Shown: positions 16,525-26,249, counted from the first letter of the stretch. The stretch: 64,000 nt of DNA from Rhizobium rhododendri (GCF_007000325.2 NZ_CP117268.1:372001-436000); one strand, 5' to 3'. The notes: generated from the letters alone by a model not told the origin. Numbers and translations: made by a program.

Positions 16525-17301
16525 TCAGTGATGGTCGTCCTCGCCCTCATGCTCATGCTTGAGCCATGAGCACAGCTCGGCGGGCAATAGCTTCTCATAG
16601 GCGTCGTCTCCGCCGATGAATTCCCCAAGGTCCCTGGCGCTGACGAAGCCAACGTTTGGAAATTCCTTCGCGGCTTCCCGCAGGAACACGAAGTCCTCGT
16701 CCCCGATGCCGACCATCACGTAGTAGATCTGCGATTCAGCATGCTCTGCCTCCGAAAGCAGCCGCCAGGCCTTGTCGTGGTCCGAATTCACGCCGTCCGT
16801 CAGGAAGTAGTTGATCGCCGGAATGCCTGACCGCGTCTCCTCGCCGAAGCTGTCCCGCTTCTGCCCGAAGATCATTCCTAGCAGCCCTCCGGCGTTTCGC
16901 TCCTTGAGCAGACCGTATGCCATGAGGTTGGAACGGATGACGGGTTCGTAATCGGTGCCGCCCCAAAGAATGCGCTGCAGGGCGGGATTTCCGGTTATCT
17001 CCCTTTCGACGTACCCGTCGTAGGTCGAAGCCGTTACCGGCGTAAGCGACGCCGTCTTTTCATCGTTAGAAAACACCCATGTGTCGATGCGGCCGTCTTC
17101 GTCGAAGTAAAGCGCTACCGGGAGGACGCGCTCGAGCGCAGACTGGACCACACCTGTCTCATAAAGACCCTTCATCGAACCGGAAACGTCGATATTCAGT
17201 CCAACCTGCGCGGGAATGCGATCGTGTATTCCCTGCTTTTCAAGCACGAAGCCGACCCTCCGAATCTCTTCTTCGGGCTTCTCGAGTCTGAATGTCGTCA
17301 T
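16525..17301 (-). CDS. von Willebrand factor A domain protein of the TerF/TerY type
   Basis: 258 residues, nearly all a vWA domain. The MIDAS metal site is complete: DVSGS at 38-42, Thr116 in WGGTDYEP and Asp169 in FLTDGVN. The C-terminus is rich in His, Glu and Asp. Such vWA proteins occur with TerD-family proteins in Ter stress-response loci, where they are thought to organise metal- or membrane-linked complexes. The start codon overlaps the stop of the upstream coiled-coil gene (ATGA), so the two are translationally coupled. It is the last gene of the TelA-like, TerD, coiled-coil, vWA operon. Confidence 0.85.
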   Translation of the reverse strand: MTTFRLEKPEEEIRRVGFVLEKQGIHDRIPAQVGLNIDVSGSMKGLYETGVVQSALERVLPVALYFDEDGRIDTWVFSNDEKTASLTPVTASTYDGYVEREITGNPALQRILWGGTDYEPVIRSNLMAYGLLKERNAGGLLGMIFGQKRDSFGEETRSGIPAINYFLTDGVNSDHDKAWRLLSEAEHAESQIYYVMVGIGDEDFVFLREAAKEFPNVGFVSARDLGEFIGGDDAYEKLLPAELCSWLKHEHEGEDDHH

Positions 17302-18311
17302 GTTCCATGCCTCCGTGTCAGCGTGTTCACAAGTTTCTCGTAAAGGCTTCGAATGGGCGACGTGTCAAAGGACCGGCCCTCCGATCTGGCAATCAGCGCG
17401 GCAGCGCATGCGGTCTGCCAGACGGGCAGGTCGCTGTCGACCATGTCCTGCCCAAATGTCCGTGCGCCGCCAATCGTGGAAATGATCGCTTGCAGGACGC
17501 GTCCGCCAAGGGCTACCGATGACGCGGTCGATGCAAGCGACGCGAGCCTCGTCTCCAGCGCGTCCTTCTGTGACAGGCGATGCACCGCAGCTTCGGGGTC
17601 GGGCAGCAGATGTTCTGAGATGTGTCGCGTCAGAAACCTGCCAGCAAGGAGGTGAGCGTCCAGTCCGACACCGAGCGTGATCCATCTTTTCATCAGAAGG
17701 TTCGCCCGACGTTCGAATTCGTCGAACTCTTGACCACGCTCCTTGATCTGGCGGGCGGTCTGCAAAACTGCTGCCGAACGTTGCTGAAAGCGTTCGAGTT
17801 CGGCGGACCGGGAGAGCGCCGCCTTCATGCCACCGATCAGGCCTCGATCCCGATCGAATAGGGATGCCGGATTGAGTTGGGAAAGTTGTGCGAGGAGGTC
17901 GGAGGAGAGACGCTTCGCCTCCTCGAGGCGTGCGTCGCCTGCCAATGCAAGCTGGTCCTCGGCAAGCCTCCCATGCTCCTCTTGCAGAGGCGCACCGAAA
18001 CGCACGACGTCGTCAAATTCGTGATCGTCGAAGTTAACCGCATCGACGACTCTCTTGGCCTGCCGCAGAACCGGGTCGGATACCGCCGGATCGAGGGTAC
18101 GAAGTTCATCGATGGAGCATGATATCCTGAGCCTGACGATGCCGCCCCCGACGATCCGCGGACCGTCGTCGAGGGTGCGGGGAACTCTTGCTGCGCCGAA
18201 CGGTATCATCGGACCCGAAGCAGGCTTCGGCGCGGGTCGCACCGAGTCCCGACCGAACGGCACCCTCGGGCCTGAGCGAGCATCATCGTCGGCCGGGGGC
18301 ACGCGAGCCAC
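17298..18311 (-). CDS. uncharacterised helical protein of the Ter-like cluster
   Basis: About 337 residues if translation starts at the GTG at 18311, three bases after the TerD stop. The open frame continues upstream to 18386 but would overlap the TerD gene. The first 65 residues are Pro/Arg/Gly-rich and probably disordered (VPPADDDARSG, PFGRDSVRPAP). The rest is long amphipathic helices with many Leu, Glu and Arg residues (ERFQQRSAAVLQTARQIKER). No catalytic motif or membrane segment is apparent. I do not recognise the family. Its place between TerD and vWA genes with a four-base overlap downstream says it belongs to the same complex or response. Confidence 0.7.
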   Translation of the reverse strand: MARVPPADDDARSGPRVPFGRDSVRPAPKPASGPMIPFGAARVPRTLDDGPRIVGGGIVRLRISCSIDELRTLDPAVSDPVLRQAKRVVDAVNFDDHEFDDVVRFGAPLQEEHGRLAEDQLALAGDARLEEAKRLSSDLLAQLSQLNPASLFDRDRGLIGGMKAALSRSAELERFQQRSAAVLQTARQIKERGQEFDEFERRANLLMKRWITLGVGLDAHLLAGRFLTRHISEHLLPDPEAAVHRLSQKDALETRLASLASTASSVALGGRVLQAIISTIGGARTFGQDMVDSDLPVWQTACAAALIARSEGRSFDTSPIRSLYEKLVNTLTRRHGT

Positions 18312-18313
18312 CT

Positions 18314-19009
18314 TTAGGCCAGATAGGCGTTGATGACTTCGCCCAGCCCGGCGTTCGAGCCCGCTCCGACCGCGTGGAACTTCCACGACCCGTCACCCTG
18401 CTTCAGGAAGGAGGCTACCTGTATGGTCGTCATCCCTGCGAATTCCGACGTGAGCTGATAGCGGCAGAGTTCGTCGTCCATCGCGTCGCACACCTCGATA
18501 TAGGCGTTCTTTACCTTGCCGAAGTCCTGTCTCTTGCGCTCCGCGTCGTGGATCGTCGACCAGACGGCCAGTTCGGCGACCTCGGCCGGGAGATCGCCGA
18601 GCACAATCTTGAACTCCTCGCGGAAGCCTTCGCCGTGGTGGCCTTCCTTCTTGTCGCCGTCATCATCGTCATGCTTCGCGGGACTCCCACCGCGGCCTGT
18701 CCGATCGTCGCGCTCGTGCCACATCGATCCGTCTTCGGTCTGGAAGGAGCCGTCGGGGTTCTTCTTCAGCGAACCTTCGACGTTCGACGGGCCGCGCACG
18801 AAAGCGTAGCAAAGCGCATGCGAGCCGTCGTTGTAGAGACGCGCGCGCGAAGGATCACCGCCCGGATGCACGAGGGCGAAGCAATGGACGTCAAGGTCGA
18901 AGGCAGGGGCGGAGCCCTCCGGCGGATCCCAGACAAGACCGGAGTGAACCAGCTCCATTGCTTTTTCTATTTGAAAAGACTGCCCCTTCGAGAGGTTGAA
19001 CGTGGCCAT
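18314..19009 (-). CDS. terD: TerD-family calcium-binding stress protein with Asp/His-rich insert
   Basis: 231 residues against about 190 for common TerD. The family core is clear: FDLDVHCFAL, ARLYNDGS, FKIVLGDLPAEV, WSTIHDAERKRQDFGKVKNAYIEV, DELCRYQL and GDGSWKFHAVG. TerD domains bind Ca2+ through acidic loops. An insert rich in Asp, Lys and His (about 104-125) sits where the HTGDNRTGEGEGDDE calcium loop normally lies, which lengthens that loop. It is 17 bp downstream of the TelA-like gene and directly followed by the coiled-coil gene. TerD proteins accompany resistance to tellurite, colicins and phage, but the general role is still unclear. Confidence 0.85.
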   Translation of the reverse strand: MATFNLSKGQSFQIEKAMELVHSGLVWDPPEGSAPAFDLDVHCFALVHPGGDPSRARLYNDGSHALCYAFVRGPSNVEGSLKKNPDGSFQTEDGSMWHERDDRTGRGGSPAKHDDDDGDKKEGHHGEGFREEFKIVLGDLPAEVAELAVWSTIHDAERKRQDFGKVKNAYIEVCDAMDDELCRYQLTSEFAGMTTIQVASFLKQGDGSWKFHAVGAGSNAGLGEVINAYLA

Positions 19010-19025
19010 TCATGCTCCGCTTTCT

Positions 19026-20192
19026 TCAGATCGGTCTGTCGGTGACGAGCGCGCGCGCCTGCTCGAGCTTCGAGCGCGCCTCGGCAAATCTTTGTTTGTT
19101 CTTGTCTCCCTCGGCGACGACCTTGTCGGCGATCGCGCGAAGACGCTGCGCCGTGCCCAGCACCAGCTCTGCATCCTCCAGACGGTTCTCGCCGGACGCG
19201 CGGGCGGCGTTCACCGAAACGTCCTCGAGGACGTTCATACCGTATTTCTGAAGCGAAGACCTGAGTTGGCGGCGCATGTCGTTCATCTGCTGGATCGATT
19301 GCATCTGGAAAAGAACATGGAGCCGGATGAGGACGGACTTGATGTCGTTGAATTCTGCATTCGCCGCAGAGACCGTCTCCGCCAGTGTTGCCAGTGCCGC
19401 CCCACGGGCAATCCCGATCGAGTCTAGGTCGGCGGGTGCCTTGGCGTAGGCAGTCTCGAGAACGAGGAGGCGGTTGCGGAAGATGTCGAGCTTCTGGGCA
19501 TGATCTCTCGCCGTCTGGACGAGAAGAGGGTCGCCTGTTGCAGCTTCGCGGGTCAGCCGGTCCAAGTTGGCCTCGGCCGTCTCGACAATCCTGCGTCCCG
19601 CCGTCACGAAAACGCCCAGCGCTATGATCGATTCCCTGTAGGCATCCGCGAGCTGGCTCATGCGGGAGACTTCGCCAACGAGCTTAGCGCTCTCCTCTTC
19701 AACCTTCGCCTCCATGGGCTTTACCAGGTCGGAGAGGGACTTCGCCTTACTCTGAAGCATCCCGCGGACCTCGTCCGACACCCGCTTCAACCTCTCTGCG
19801 GGATCCCCAAGGCCTATGGCGTTGAGGAGCCTCTCGATGAAGCCGCCCTTGAGCTTTTCACGGATGTCTGCCTCCAGGGTCTCGAGATCGGCCCCCTTGA
19901 CCCCGTCGCGGATCGTCCGGAACAGTTCGAAGAGTACGGGAGACTGCGCCTTTGTGATCTGATCGAGGATCGCGTCGAGCTTGGCGCCGAACCCCAAGAC
20001 CGCCTCCTGGCCGAACGTCACAAGGGTGCTGGCCTCCATCGCATCCAAGGCAGACCGGTCCGCGATGACTTCGGCCTCGGCCACCCGTTCCGCGGGAAGC
20101 GTCACCTTGACGGTGGCAAGCGGCCAGCCTGCCGGGAATGCGATCTGGTTCTGCGTGCCTGTCGCTGTTGGAAGGTCGTCGGAAATGGCCAT
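19026..20192 (-). CDS. TelA/KlaA-like toxic-anion-resistance family protein
   Basis: 388 residues, almost entirely helical, with long heptad-like stretches (about 150-380). The central part resembles the TelA family: SIIALGVFVTAGRRIVE, DPLLVQTARDHAQKLDIFRNRLLVLE and LHVLFQMQSIQQMNDMRRQL. TelA proteins are cytosolic companions of TerD-family proteins in tellurium/stress loci; no enzyme activity is established. It is the first gene of the operon, and no obvious metal or stress promoter was found upstream. Family assignment is by resemblance and moderately secure. Confidence 0.68.
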   Translation of the reverse strand: MAISDDLPTATGTQNQIAFPAGWPLATVKVTLPAERVAEAEVIADRSALDAMEASTLVTFGQEAVLGFGAKLDAILDQITKAQSPVLFELFRTIRDGVKGADLETLEADIREKLKGGFIERLLNAIGLGDPAERLKRVSDEVRGMLQSKAKSLSDLVKPMEAKVEEESAKLVGEVSRMSQLADAYRESIIALGVFVTAGRRIVETAEANLDRLTREAATGDPLLVQTARDHAQKLDIFRNRLLVLETAYAKAPADLDSIGIARGAALATLAETVSAANAEFNDIKSVLIRLHVLFQMQSIQQMNDMRRQLRSSLQKYGMNVLEDVSVNAARASGENRLEDAELVLGTAQRLRAIADKVVAEGDKNKQRFAEARSKLEQARALVTDRPI

Positions 20193-20682
20193 ATGCTCCT
20201 ATGGGCTGGTCGCAGAATGTAACGGAGGAGGGCCTAGGAGGCAATGATCTTAGCCGGGCTAGCCATCACGCGCTGGACGAGAAGCAGACTGCGGACGCGT
20301 TTGGGAGGAGAATTATCAGCGCAGCGAGGCTGCTACTACTCGTAAGGCAATCTCGTGGTTCGAGGCGCGCAGGCGCCGATCATCGTATATTCGTTCACAA
20401 TGGTCACCGGCGTCTTGATAACTGCAAATTCGCTGCAACACACTTTTTGTTATTTCTCGTAACTAAAACGAATCCAAACGGGGCGGCGGTTCAGACCCTT
20501 TAAAGACCTTTTTTTTGAACAGTAGAGTTCACGGATCACAATTTTTCAAGGCAAATCTCCGCGGCGACGCCATAGCGTCAAAGCCGTTCCTTCGTTTGAG
20601 CGCGACGACCTTCCGGCCGCTGCCAAATTTGTATTGTCGGGGACGATGTCGCGGCTATGCGCCATACTCCAAACCGACTTCA
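20193..20682. other. intergenic region between the Ter-like operon and zinc-ribbon gene
   Basis: About 490 bp with no supported gene. It becomes AT-rich toward 20400-20540, where CTTTAAAG followed by a run of eight T residues lies near 20500-20515. The region should contain the promoter of the Ter-like operon on its left side and the 3' end of the zinc-ribbon transcript on its right. Confidence 0.4.
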
Positions 20683-20883
20683 TTATAAATGTGGTATTAC
20701 ACCGCGTGAATAATACCGAAAAAGCGCCCAACCGCTTAACAGCATGATGGTCAATATGGCCACGAGCAGCACCCTCCTGTTTTGGCTAATCCTATGATCA
20801 GCGGACATTTGAAACCTGTGACAATACGGGCAGACTGCAAGGTAATCAGAGATTTCTCGTTCGCAGTTATCGCAACTCTTCAT
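20683..20883 (-). CDS. small zinc-ribbon membrane protein
   Basis: 66 residues from ATG 20883, chosen because a strong AGGAGG lies eight bases upstream; the longer frame to 20961 lacks a site. CDNCEREISDYLAVCPYC is a CxxC...CxxC zinc ribbon at residues 4-21, followed by one hydrophobic helix (LLVAILTIMLLSGWALF, about 44-60). This is a typical small zinc-ribbon anchor of unknown function. It stands alone between unrelated genes. Confidence 0.65.
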   Translation of the reverse strand: MKSCDNCEREISDYLAVCPYCHRFQMSADHRISQNRRVLLVAILTIMLLSGWALFRYYSRGVIPHL

Positions 20884-21490
20884 CGAAGGGGCCTCCTCTT
20901 GCGGAAGGATGGGTGAGCGAACCGCCAGCGGAACAGTCTTGAACTTGGGGCGGCACCGCAAGATATAAGCTATAGGGTGATCAAACGCATAAGCTCTCTT
21001 TGCATCCCGAAGTCACCGTTGGCATCTCCTCAGTTGGCCTTGTGGATCCTCGTCAATCGAGTGAGCCTTGAGATAGGACACTATACGGTGAACCTTCGGG
21101 AGATCCAGCTGTGTGGGCGACGTTGATCTGAGCTATGATGGAAAGGATGTGGATGCAGGATGCCGCGAGTCTTCTGCCTGACCACGACGCTTCTATTCCT
21201 GATGGCAACGGCCCAAGGAGGCGAGAAGCAGGCAGGTCAGCGATGCGAGCACGGACATTGGTGAGCCGGGCCTTGCGATCCTAGCTCGTTCAGCCGTACA
21301 GGAAGTTACTACATTGAGTGGCCGATGGTTTAGATTGCATGAGGTGCTTCGATATATGAACCATCTGCCGATGAGTTCGGCTATCCACCCCAAATTTGCT
21401 ACAATTATCCTAAACTCAGAGGTTGATCAGATCGTAAGTGCGCCCGTGGATTGCTAAAGGGCGCTTGCGGTGAATTTGTGGGGAGAATTC
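20884..21490. other. 607-bp intergenic region
   Basis: No gene is supported. GCGCCC (21440-21445) can pair with GGGCGC (21459-21464) just ahead of the DUF4139 gene, a possible leader hairpin. The remainder shows no clear structure. Confidence 0.35.
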
Positions 21491-23425
21491 ATGTCTGTTT
21501 CGATCGCGACTTTGTCAGCGTTTTTCCTGTCCCTCGCAGCCTCAACCGCATTTGCCGGGACCAGCGACCCGGTCAAGTCCGTCACCCTATCTTCTGGCGG
21601 CTTGGCAGAGATCGTTCGTTCTGCCACCGTCGGTCAGAATGCCTGGATCAACATCGACGTCCCGCTGGACCAGGTTGACGACATCCTCAAGAGCATCATC
21701 GTTCGCGACAACAAAGGCCACGTCAAGAGCTTGTCCCTGGCTGGCCCTACTCCGGTCGATGAGACCTTTAAAACGCTGCCGTTCAAGCCATCCGACCTGA
21801 CGTCCCTGCCGGCACTGTTAAATTCGATCCACGGCAGTCGCATCCAGGCCGGTGAGCAGCAAGGTGTTGTGCTCGGCGTTACTGAAATCCCAGGCAATGC
21901 CCAGACGCAACTGAGTTGGCAGCTGTCATTCCTGCGCGACGACGGCGCGATCTCGATGGTCCCGATTCCGGGAACCCAGATCACGATCATCGATCCGGCC
22001 ATTCAGGAAAAGCTCAAAAGCGCGATGGCCGTCATCTCGAAAGCAAGCGCCGATAATGCTCGGACTATCAGTATCCAGCTGGACGGACCGGCGAGCCGCA
22101 ATGTCTATATTTCCTATGTCGTTCCCGCTCCGATCTGGAAGACATCCTACAGGTTGGTTCCCGGCCAGGATGGTACAGTCCGGCTGCAGGCGTGGGCCAT
22201 CTTCGAGAATGCCTCGGGCGAAGACTGGAATGGCGTCGGAATCACCCTGTCATCCGGCAAGCCGGTCACGCTGAGGCAGCGGCTGCATAGCCTGTTTTGG
22301 AAGCAGCGCACGGAGGTATCCGTCGACACCACCTCTGTGGCCGTCTATCAGGCCATGGCGGCCAAACCACTGGCCAGGAAAAGTATTCCAGCGATGGCCA
22401 TAGCGGCACCGCCTCCGGCGCCAATGATGGAAAAGAGCAGCGACGCCTCGATGGCAGAACCGGCTGATCCCGTCCTGACGGAGGAGGGCTCTGTCACCTC
22501 GACCTTCGCGCTCGCGGGCACTTACGACGTCAGGAATGGCGACACGCTGTCCGTTCCGATCCTGGACCAAGGCGTGAAGGCGGAGATGGTGTCACTTTAC
22601 CAGGCTGAAGCGGGGGGTGAGCACCCGACCGCCGCCGCCATGATCGACAACGACAGCGGCATCAGCCTGCCTCCGGGCATCGTGACCGTTTATGACGGCA
22701 AACAAGGATATGTCGGTGACGCTAAGACCATGGGACTGCCGACAGGGCAGAAGCAGGCCGTCAGCTTCGCACTCGACCAGAAGGTCTCCATCACTTCACA
22801 ACCCCGGTCCGAAACGACGATCACCCAGATCAAGGTGGCCGATGGCATCATCAAAACCTCGTCGATGACCCGCGAGGATACGGTCTACAGGATCGTGGGT
22901 GCCAGTGACGCATCAAGAGTTGTGCTGATCGAGCAAATCAAGCGGCCGGGCTGGACCTTCAAAGCGGACGGCATGACTGATGACACATCCACAAAGGACC
23001 GCATCAAGACGGTTGTGAAGGCAGGAGAAACCAAAGTGGTGACGTCCACGCTGTCAATCGTCAATCAGGAAAGCTTTGCCTTGGCGGATGCTGGATCGGA
23101 TGAATTGACCCAGTGGCAGGACGCAGCCATCGACCCTGCGATGCGGGAAAAACTCGATGACCTCGTGAAGGCGAAGGCTGCGCAGGATGCGGCAAGGAAG
23201 ACGCTTGAGGAACTGAACCAGCAGTTCGCGCTGGTTGAGGCGGATCAGCAGCGGGCCAGGTCCAATCTGCAATCGGTTGGCAGCGGCGACACCAAGACAA
23301 GGTTCGAGAAGCTGCTGAACGGAACGGAGGACAAGCTGGAGAAGATCGAGCTAGCTCGGGCTGAACAGCGAAAAGTCGCCCAAACCGCAGACGCGAAGGT
23401 TGCGGCCATTATCAGATCATTTTGA
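21491..23425 (+). CDS. DUF4139 domain-containing exported protein
   Basis: 644 residues from ATG 21491, which has GGGGAGAATTC upstream. A cleavable signal peptide is evident (SVSIATLSAFFLSLAASTAFA/GTSD). The middle, YISYVVPAPIWKTSYRLVPGQDG and AWAIFENASGEDWNGVGITLSSG, is the DUF4139 signature shared by bacterial and animal proteins of unknown role. The C-terminus (about 560-644) is a coiled coil of Lys, Ala and Glu. Probably periplasmic. It has no operon partner; a decayed gene and a GGDEF-EAL gene follow on the other strand. Confidence 0.8.
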   Translation: MSVSIATLSAFFLSLAASTAFAGTSDPVKSVTLSSGGLAEIVRSATVGQNAWINIDVPLDQVDDILKSIIVRDNKGHVKSLSLAGPTPVDETFKTLPFKPSDLTSLPALLNSIHGSRIQAGEQQGVVLGVTEIPGNAQTQLSWQLSFLRDDGAISMVPIPGTQITIIDPAIQEKLKSAMAVISKASADNARTISIQLDGPASRNVYISYVVPAPIWKTSYRLVPGQDGTVRLQAWAIFENASGEDWNGVGITLSSGKPVTLRQRLHSLFWKQRTEVSVDTTSVAVYQAMAAKPLARKSIPAMAIAAPPPAPMMEKSSDASMAEPADPVLTEEGSVTSTFALAGTYDVRNGDTLSVPILDQGVKAEMVSLYQAEAGGEHPTAAAMIDNDSGISLPPGIVTVYDGKQGYVGDAKTMGLPTGQKQAVSFALDQKVSITSQPRSETTITQIKVADGIIKTSSMTREDTVYRIVGASDASRVVLIEQIKRPGWTFKADGMTDDTSTKDRIKTVVKAGETKVVTSTLSIVNQESFALADAGSDELTQWQDAAIDPAMREKLDDLVKAKAAQDAARKTLEELNQQFALVEADQQRARSNLQSVGSGDTKTRFEKLLNGTEDKLEKIELARAEQRKVAQTADAKVAAIIRSF

Positions 23426-23494
23426 AAATGTCTGGGGTGCACCGTTCGGATCCCATCAAGCGCACACATTCAGATAGGCCTGACATCCCATCCT

Positions 23495-23779
23495 TTAGGA
23501 AAGACCGTACCAGGCGCCGCGGCCGGCACCGTGCAGGACGAGGTGCCCTTGATTCACGAGTGTTTTGAGGTGATCTTTGATGGTGTGACGGCTCGCATCG
23601 GTGATCCGTGCAGCCTCCACCGTCCTGATCGAAAGCGCGTTTCTCCTCAAGGCAATCCTCGGTGTCGACACCTTCCTTGTTTGCCGAGGCAGCTGAGTCA
23701 TCCGGAGCGCCATATGACGTGCGACCTGTAGGGCGCATCTCGGAACAACGGGGCGTGCTTCATCAGAATCGGCACTCAT
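23495..23779 (-). pseudogene. winged-helix fragment, Fic-family C-terminus-like
   Basis: The frame from ATG 23779 overlaps the stop of the GGDEF-EAL gene by four bases (ATGA). Its first 50 residues are low-quality. Its last 40, ITDASRHTIKDHLKTLVNQGH with GAGRGAWYGL, look like the C-terminal winged helix of Fic-type or similar proteins. It is most simply a remnant of a larger gene. A short translated, coupled peptide cannot be ruled out. Confidence 0.4.
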
Positions 23780-26076
23780 CAGCCGAGGGGAGCAGCAACC
23801 TTATGTATGGGATGTATTATCCGTGATCTAAAGTCACTCAAGGGCTCAGGTCTAGAAAACAAAAAACCTTGCAAATCGGTGCAGCCCACTGCGATCAAGA
23901 AGTCACGTTGACCCTGAGTTTCGACACCTTCCGCTGTAGTCTCCTTGCCCAATGTACGGCTCAGGCCGACGATCGCGGATATGATAGCCGCACCCTCGGC
24001 GCGCGTGCCGAGTAGCCTGACAAAAGATCTATCGATTTTAATTCTGTCGATGTTAAATTGAATGACGTGGCTGAGTGACGAGAACCCTGTGCCGAAATCG
24101 TCGAGGGCGATACGAACACCGTGAGCCCGTAGCCGTGTTAGCGCGGCCAAAGCGTTCTCGTTGATGTTGAACAGTGTTGCTTCTGTCAACTCTAGTTCCA
24201 GCCGGGATGGAGATAACCCTGTCACCGCGAGTATTTCAAGCACATGACGATCAAATTCGGGATGCCGCATTTGCGAAGGCGAAACGTTGACTGCGATAGA
24301 TATCTCTGTTGGCCAGTTTGATGCAGCTTCAGCCGCCTCTCTCAAGACCCATGCGCCGAGCTGATTGATAATACCGGCTTCCTCAGCAATCGAAATGAAT
24401 TTATCAGGCGTTAGCAGCCCATGCGTCGGGTGGTTCCACCGGACGAGCGCCTCGGCGCTTGAAAGCTCGCAAATTTGGTCGGAACGATACACTCCCTGAA
24501 AATAAACCTCCAGATTGCCCTTATCGATGTCTGGCCGGCCGCTTTCCACGGAGGCAGACGAACTGCCTTCCAGGACGAGACGCAGATCCCTTTTGAGAGC
24601 CTCCCGTGCCTCGACTATGCTGTCCATTGAATGATCATAGGCAACAGCTCTGCCTCGACCGGCCGTCTTCGCCTGGTAAAGCGCAACGTCTGCGCGGCGA
24701 AGGAACTCATCGAGCGTCTGTCTGTCATCATCGAATGTCGTGACGCCAATCGAGCCTCCTACGCGAACAACGATGTCGCCGCCGCGAAGCTGAAAGGGAT
24801 CACTCAAGGCCCTGATGATTTTTTCACAAAAGACGATCTGATGATCAGCATCTCCTCCACGCTTAGGCATTAGCAACGCAAACTCGTCTCCGCCAACACG
24901 GGCGAGGGTGTCACTCGAAGTTATCAGGTTGGAAATCCTTGCGACGACCGCAAGCAGAAGTTCGTCACCGGTGGCATGTCCGTATGTATCATTTACTTGT
25001 TTGAATCTGTCCAAATCGATGAGTGCGATAACAGCGGTGCTACGATCGGCCTTCATCGAGGCAAGACACGCCTCAAAGCGAGAGGTGAACAAAGCTCGAT
25101 TGGGAAGTCCGGTCAACACGTCGTGAAGCGAGAGATGTTTTGCATGGTGCTCGCTAGCACTCAACTCATTCAGGCTTCCGCGCAAGCGCCCCATCAATGC
25201 AAAAAACGAACCTGCGATAATCAATCCCGCAATGGAGAGTACAGGGATCAGGCGTCCTAGAACTCTTGAACCTGGCAAGTCGGGCTTCCAAATGATGAAG
25301 CCTATAGGTTCACCTGTTGCCGTCGCATCTATTTCAAAAGCAACTTCAGTGGAATCCTGATCCGCACTACGCGCGTACCGGGCGCCGGCCAAGCCTTGTT
25401 CGCGACTGAGGGTGTCGAGCGTAACGCCATCGAGGAAACGAACGACCAAGAGATATAAATGTTCTCCTTCTTCATCCCTGGCGGTCGTCGAACTTACTAC
25501 AGGGATCACGCCCACGACAGAAGGGCGGCCCTCAAGTCGCATCAAACCAACGCGTCCAGAGGCAGTTAGCGGATCATGTTGCACCAACCGTTTTTCCAGA
25601 TCGACGACAAGCGGTTGGAGCAGCGGCCTGACCCACTTGAAACGGCGCGTTGCTTCTGGGTCCGAGGTGAGGGCAAGCTCTCCCTTGGCGGTAGTTAGAA
25701 AAGCGGCATTGAAACCAAAGGCTGTCGTAGCAATCCTTCCGAAGGTTTCTGCAGATGCGGGTTTACGGCCTTCGCTTGGAAGACCAGTATCGCCCTTCGC
25801 TAAAACCGTATCGCCAATCAAAAAGGAAGCGTAGCCAGCGCCTATCAGTTGCATTTCTTGAGAGACACGCGTCACCTGATCACTCAAACGGCCAGTGACA
25901 AGTTGCCGCTGACGATCAAGGGCTGCAGCATCGCTTTCCGAACCGGCCCAAACGGCAGCCAAGAATACTAGCGCAAGGATCCCGAGCGCGCTAACAGCGA
26001 GCAGAATCAATATCGATCCAGATGATGTTCGCGTCACTCTATAAGTAAATAGATTTTGGATCGAATTGCCAAGCAC
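23779..26076 (-). CDS. membrane GGDEF-EAL protein with CHASE4-like sensor
   Basis: 765 residues. A first membrane helix (about 20-45), a periplasmic sensor of about 220 residues resembling CHASE4 (WVRPLLQPLVVDLEKRL, GRPSVVGVIPVVSS) and a second helix (about 270-290) precede the catalytic domains. GGDEF is intact (RVGGDEF, about 395). EAL is also intact: AEALVRW at about 540, DDFGTGFSSL, KIDRSFV, EGVETQGQ and QGFLFSRP. The divergent neighbour 173 bp away is an orphan periplasmic amino-acid-binding protein, which could feed this sensor. Confidence 0.9.
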   Translation of the reverse strand: MLGNSIQNLFTYRVTRTSSGSILILLAVSALGILALVFLAAVWAGSESDAAALDRQRQLVTGRLSDQVTRVSQEMQLIGAGYASFLIGDTVLAKGDTGLPSEGRKPASAETFGRIATTAFGFNAAFLTTAKGELALTSDPEATRRFKWVRPLLQPLVVDLEKRLVQHDPLTASGRVGLMRLEGRPSVVGVIPVVSSTTARDEEGEHLYLLVVRFLDGVTLDTLSREQGLAGARYARSADQDSTEVAFEIDATATGEPIGFIIWKPDLPGSRVLGRLIPVLSIAGLIIAGSFFALMGRLRGSLNELSASEHHAKHLSLHDVLTGLPNRALFTSRFEACLASMKADRSTAVIALIDLDRFKQVNDTYGHATGDELLLAVVARISNLITSSDTLARVGGDEFALLMPKRGGDADHQIVFCEKIIRALSDPFQLRGGDIVVRVGGSIGVTTFDDDRQTLDEFLRRADVALYQAKTAGRGRAVAYDHSMDSIVEAREALKRDLRLVLEGSSSASVESGRPDIDKGNLEVYFQGVYRSDQICELSSAEALVRWNHPTHGLLTPDKFISIAEEAGIINQLGAWVLREAAEAASNWPTEISIAVNVSPSQMRHPEFDRHVLEILAVTGLSPSRLELELTEATLFNINENALAALTRLRAHGVRIALDDFGTGFSSLSHVIQFNIDRIKIDRSFVRLLGTRAEGAAIISAIVGLSRTLGKETTAEGVETQGQRDFLIAVGCTDLQGFLFSRPEPLSDFRSRIIHPIHKVAAPLG

Positions 26077-26249
26077 GCGACTTCCCCCAGTCGACTGGAC
26101 ATTGACTTGTATTGATTACGAATTGCTTTTCAAGTCATGCTGAAATTAGCATACAGGCGAAAAAGCTCCTTAATAGTTGCATGATATGTATGACCAAAGC
26201 GATGTCAGGTCTTTGGCAACACTGCCGAGCGCATCAGCATTGGTGAGAC

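Noticed and set aside
16525..20192. Calling the Ter-like cluster a tellurite-resistance operon
   Set aside because: TerD and TelA families occur in many loci without tellurite resistance, and TerC and the other partners are missing.
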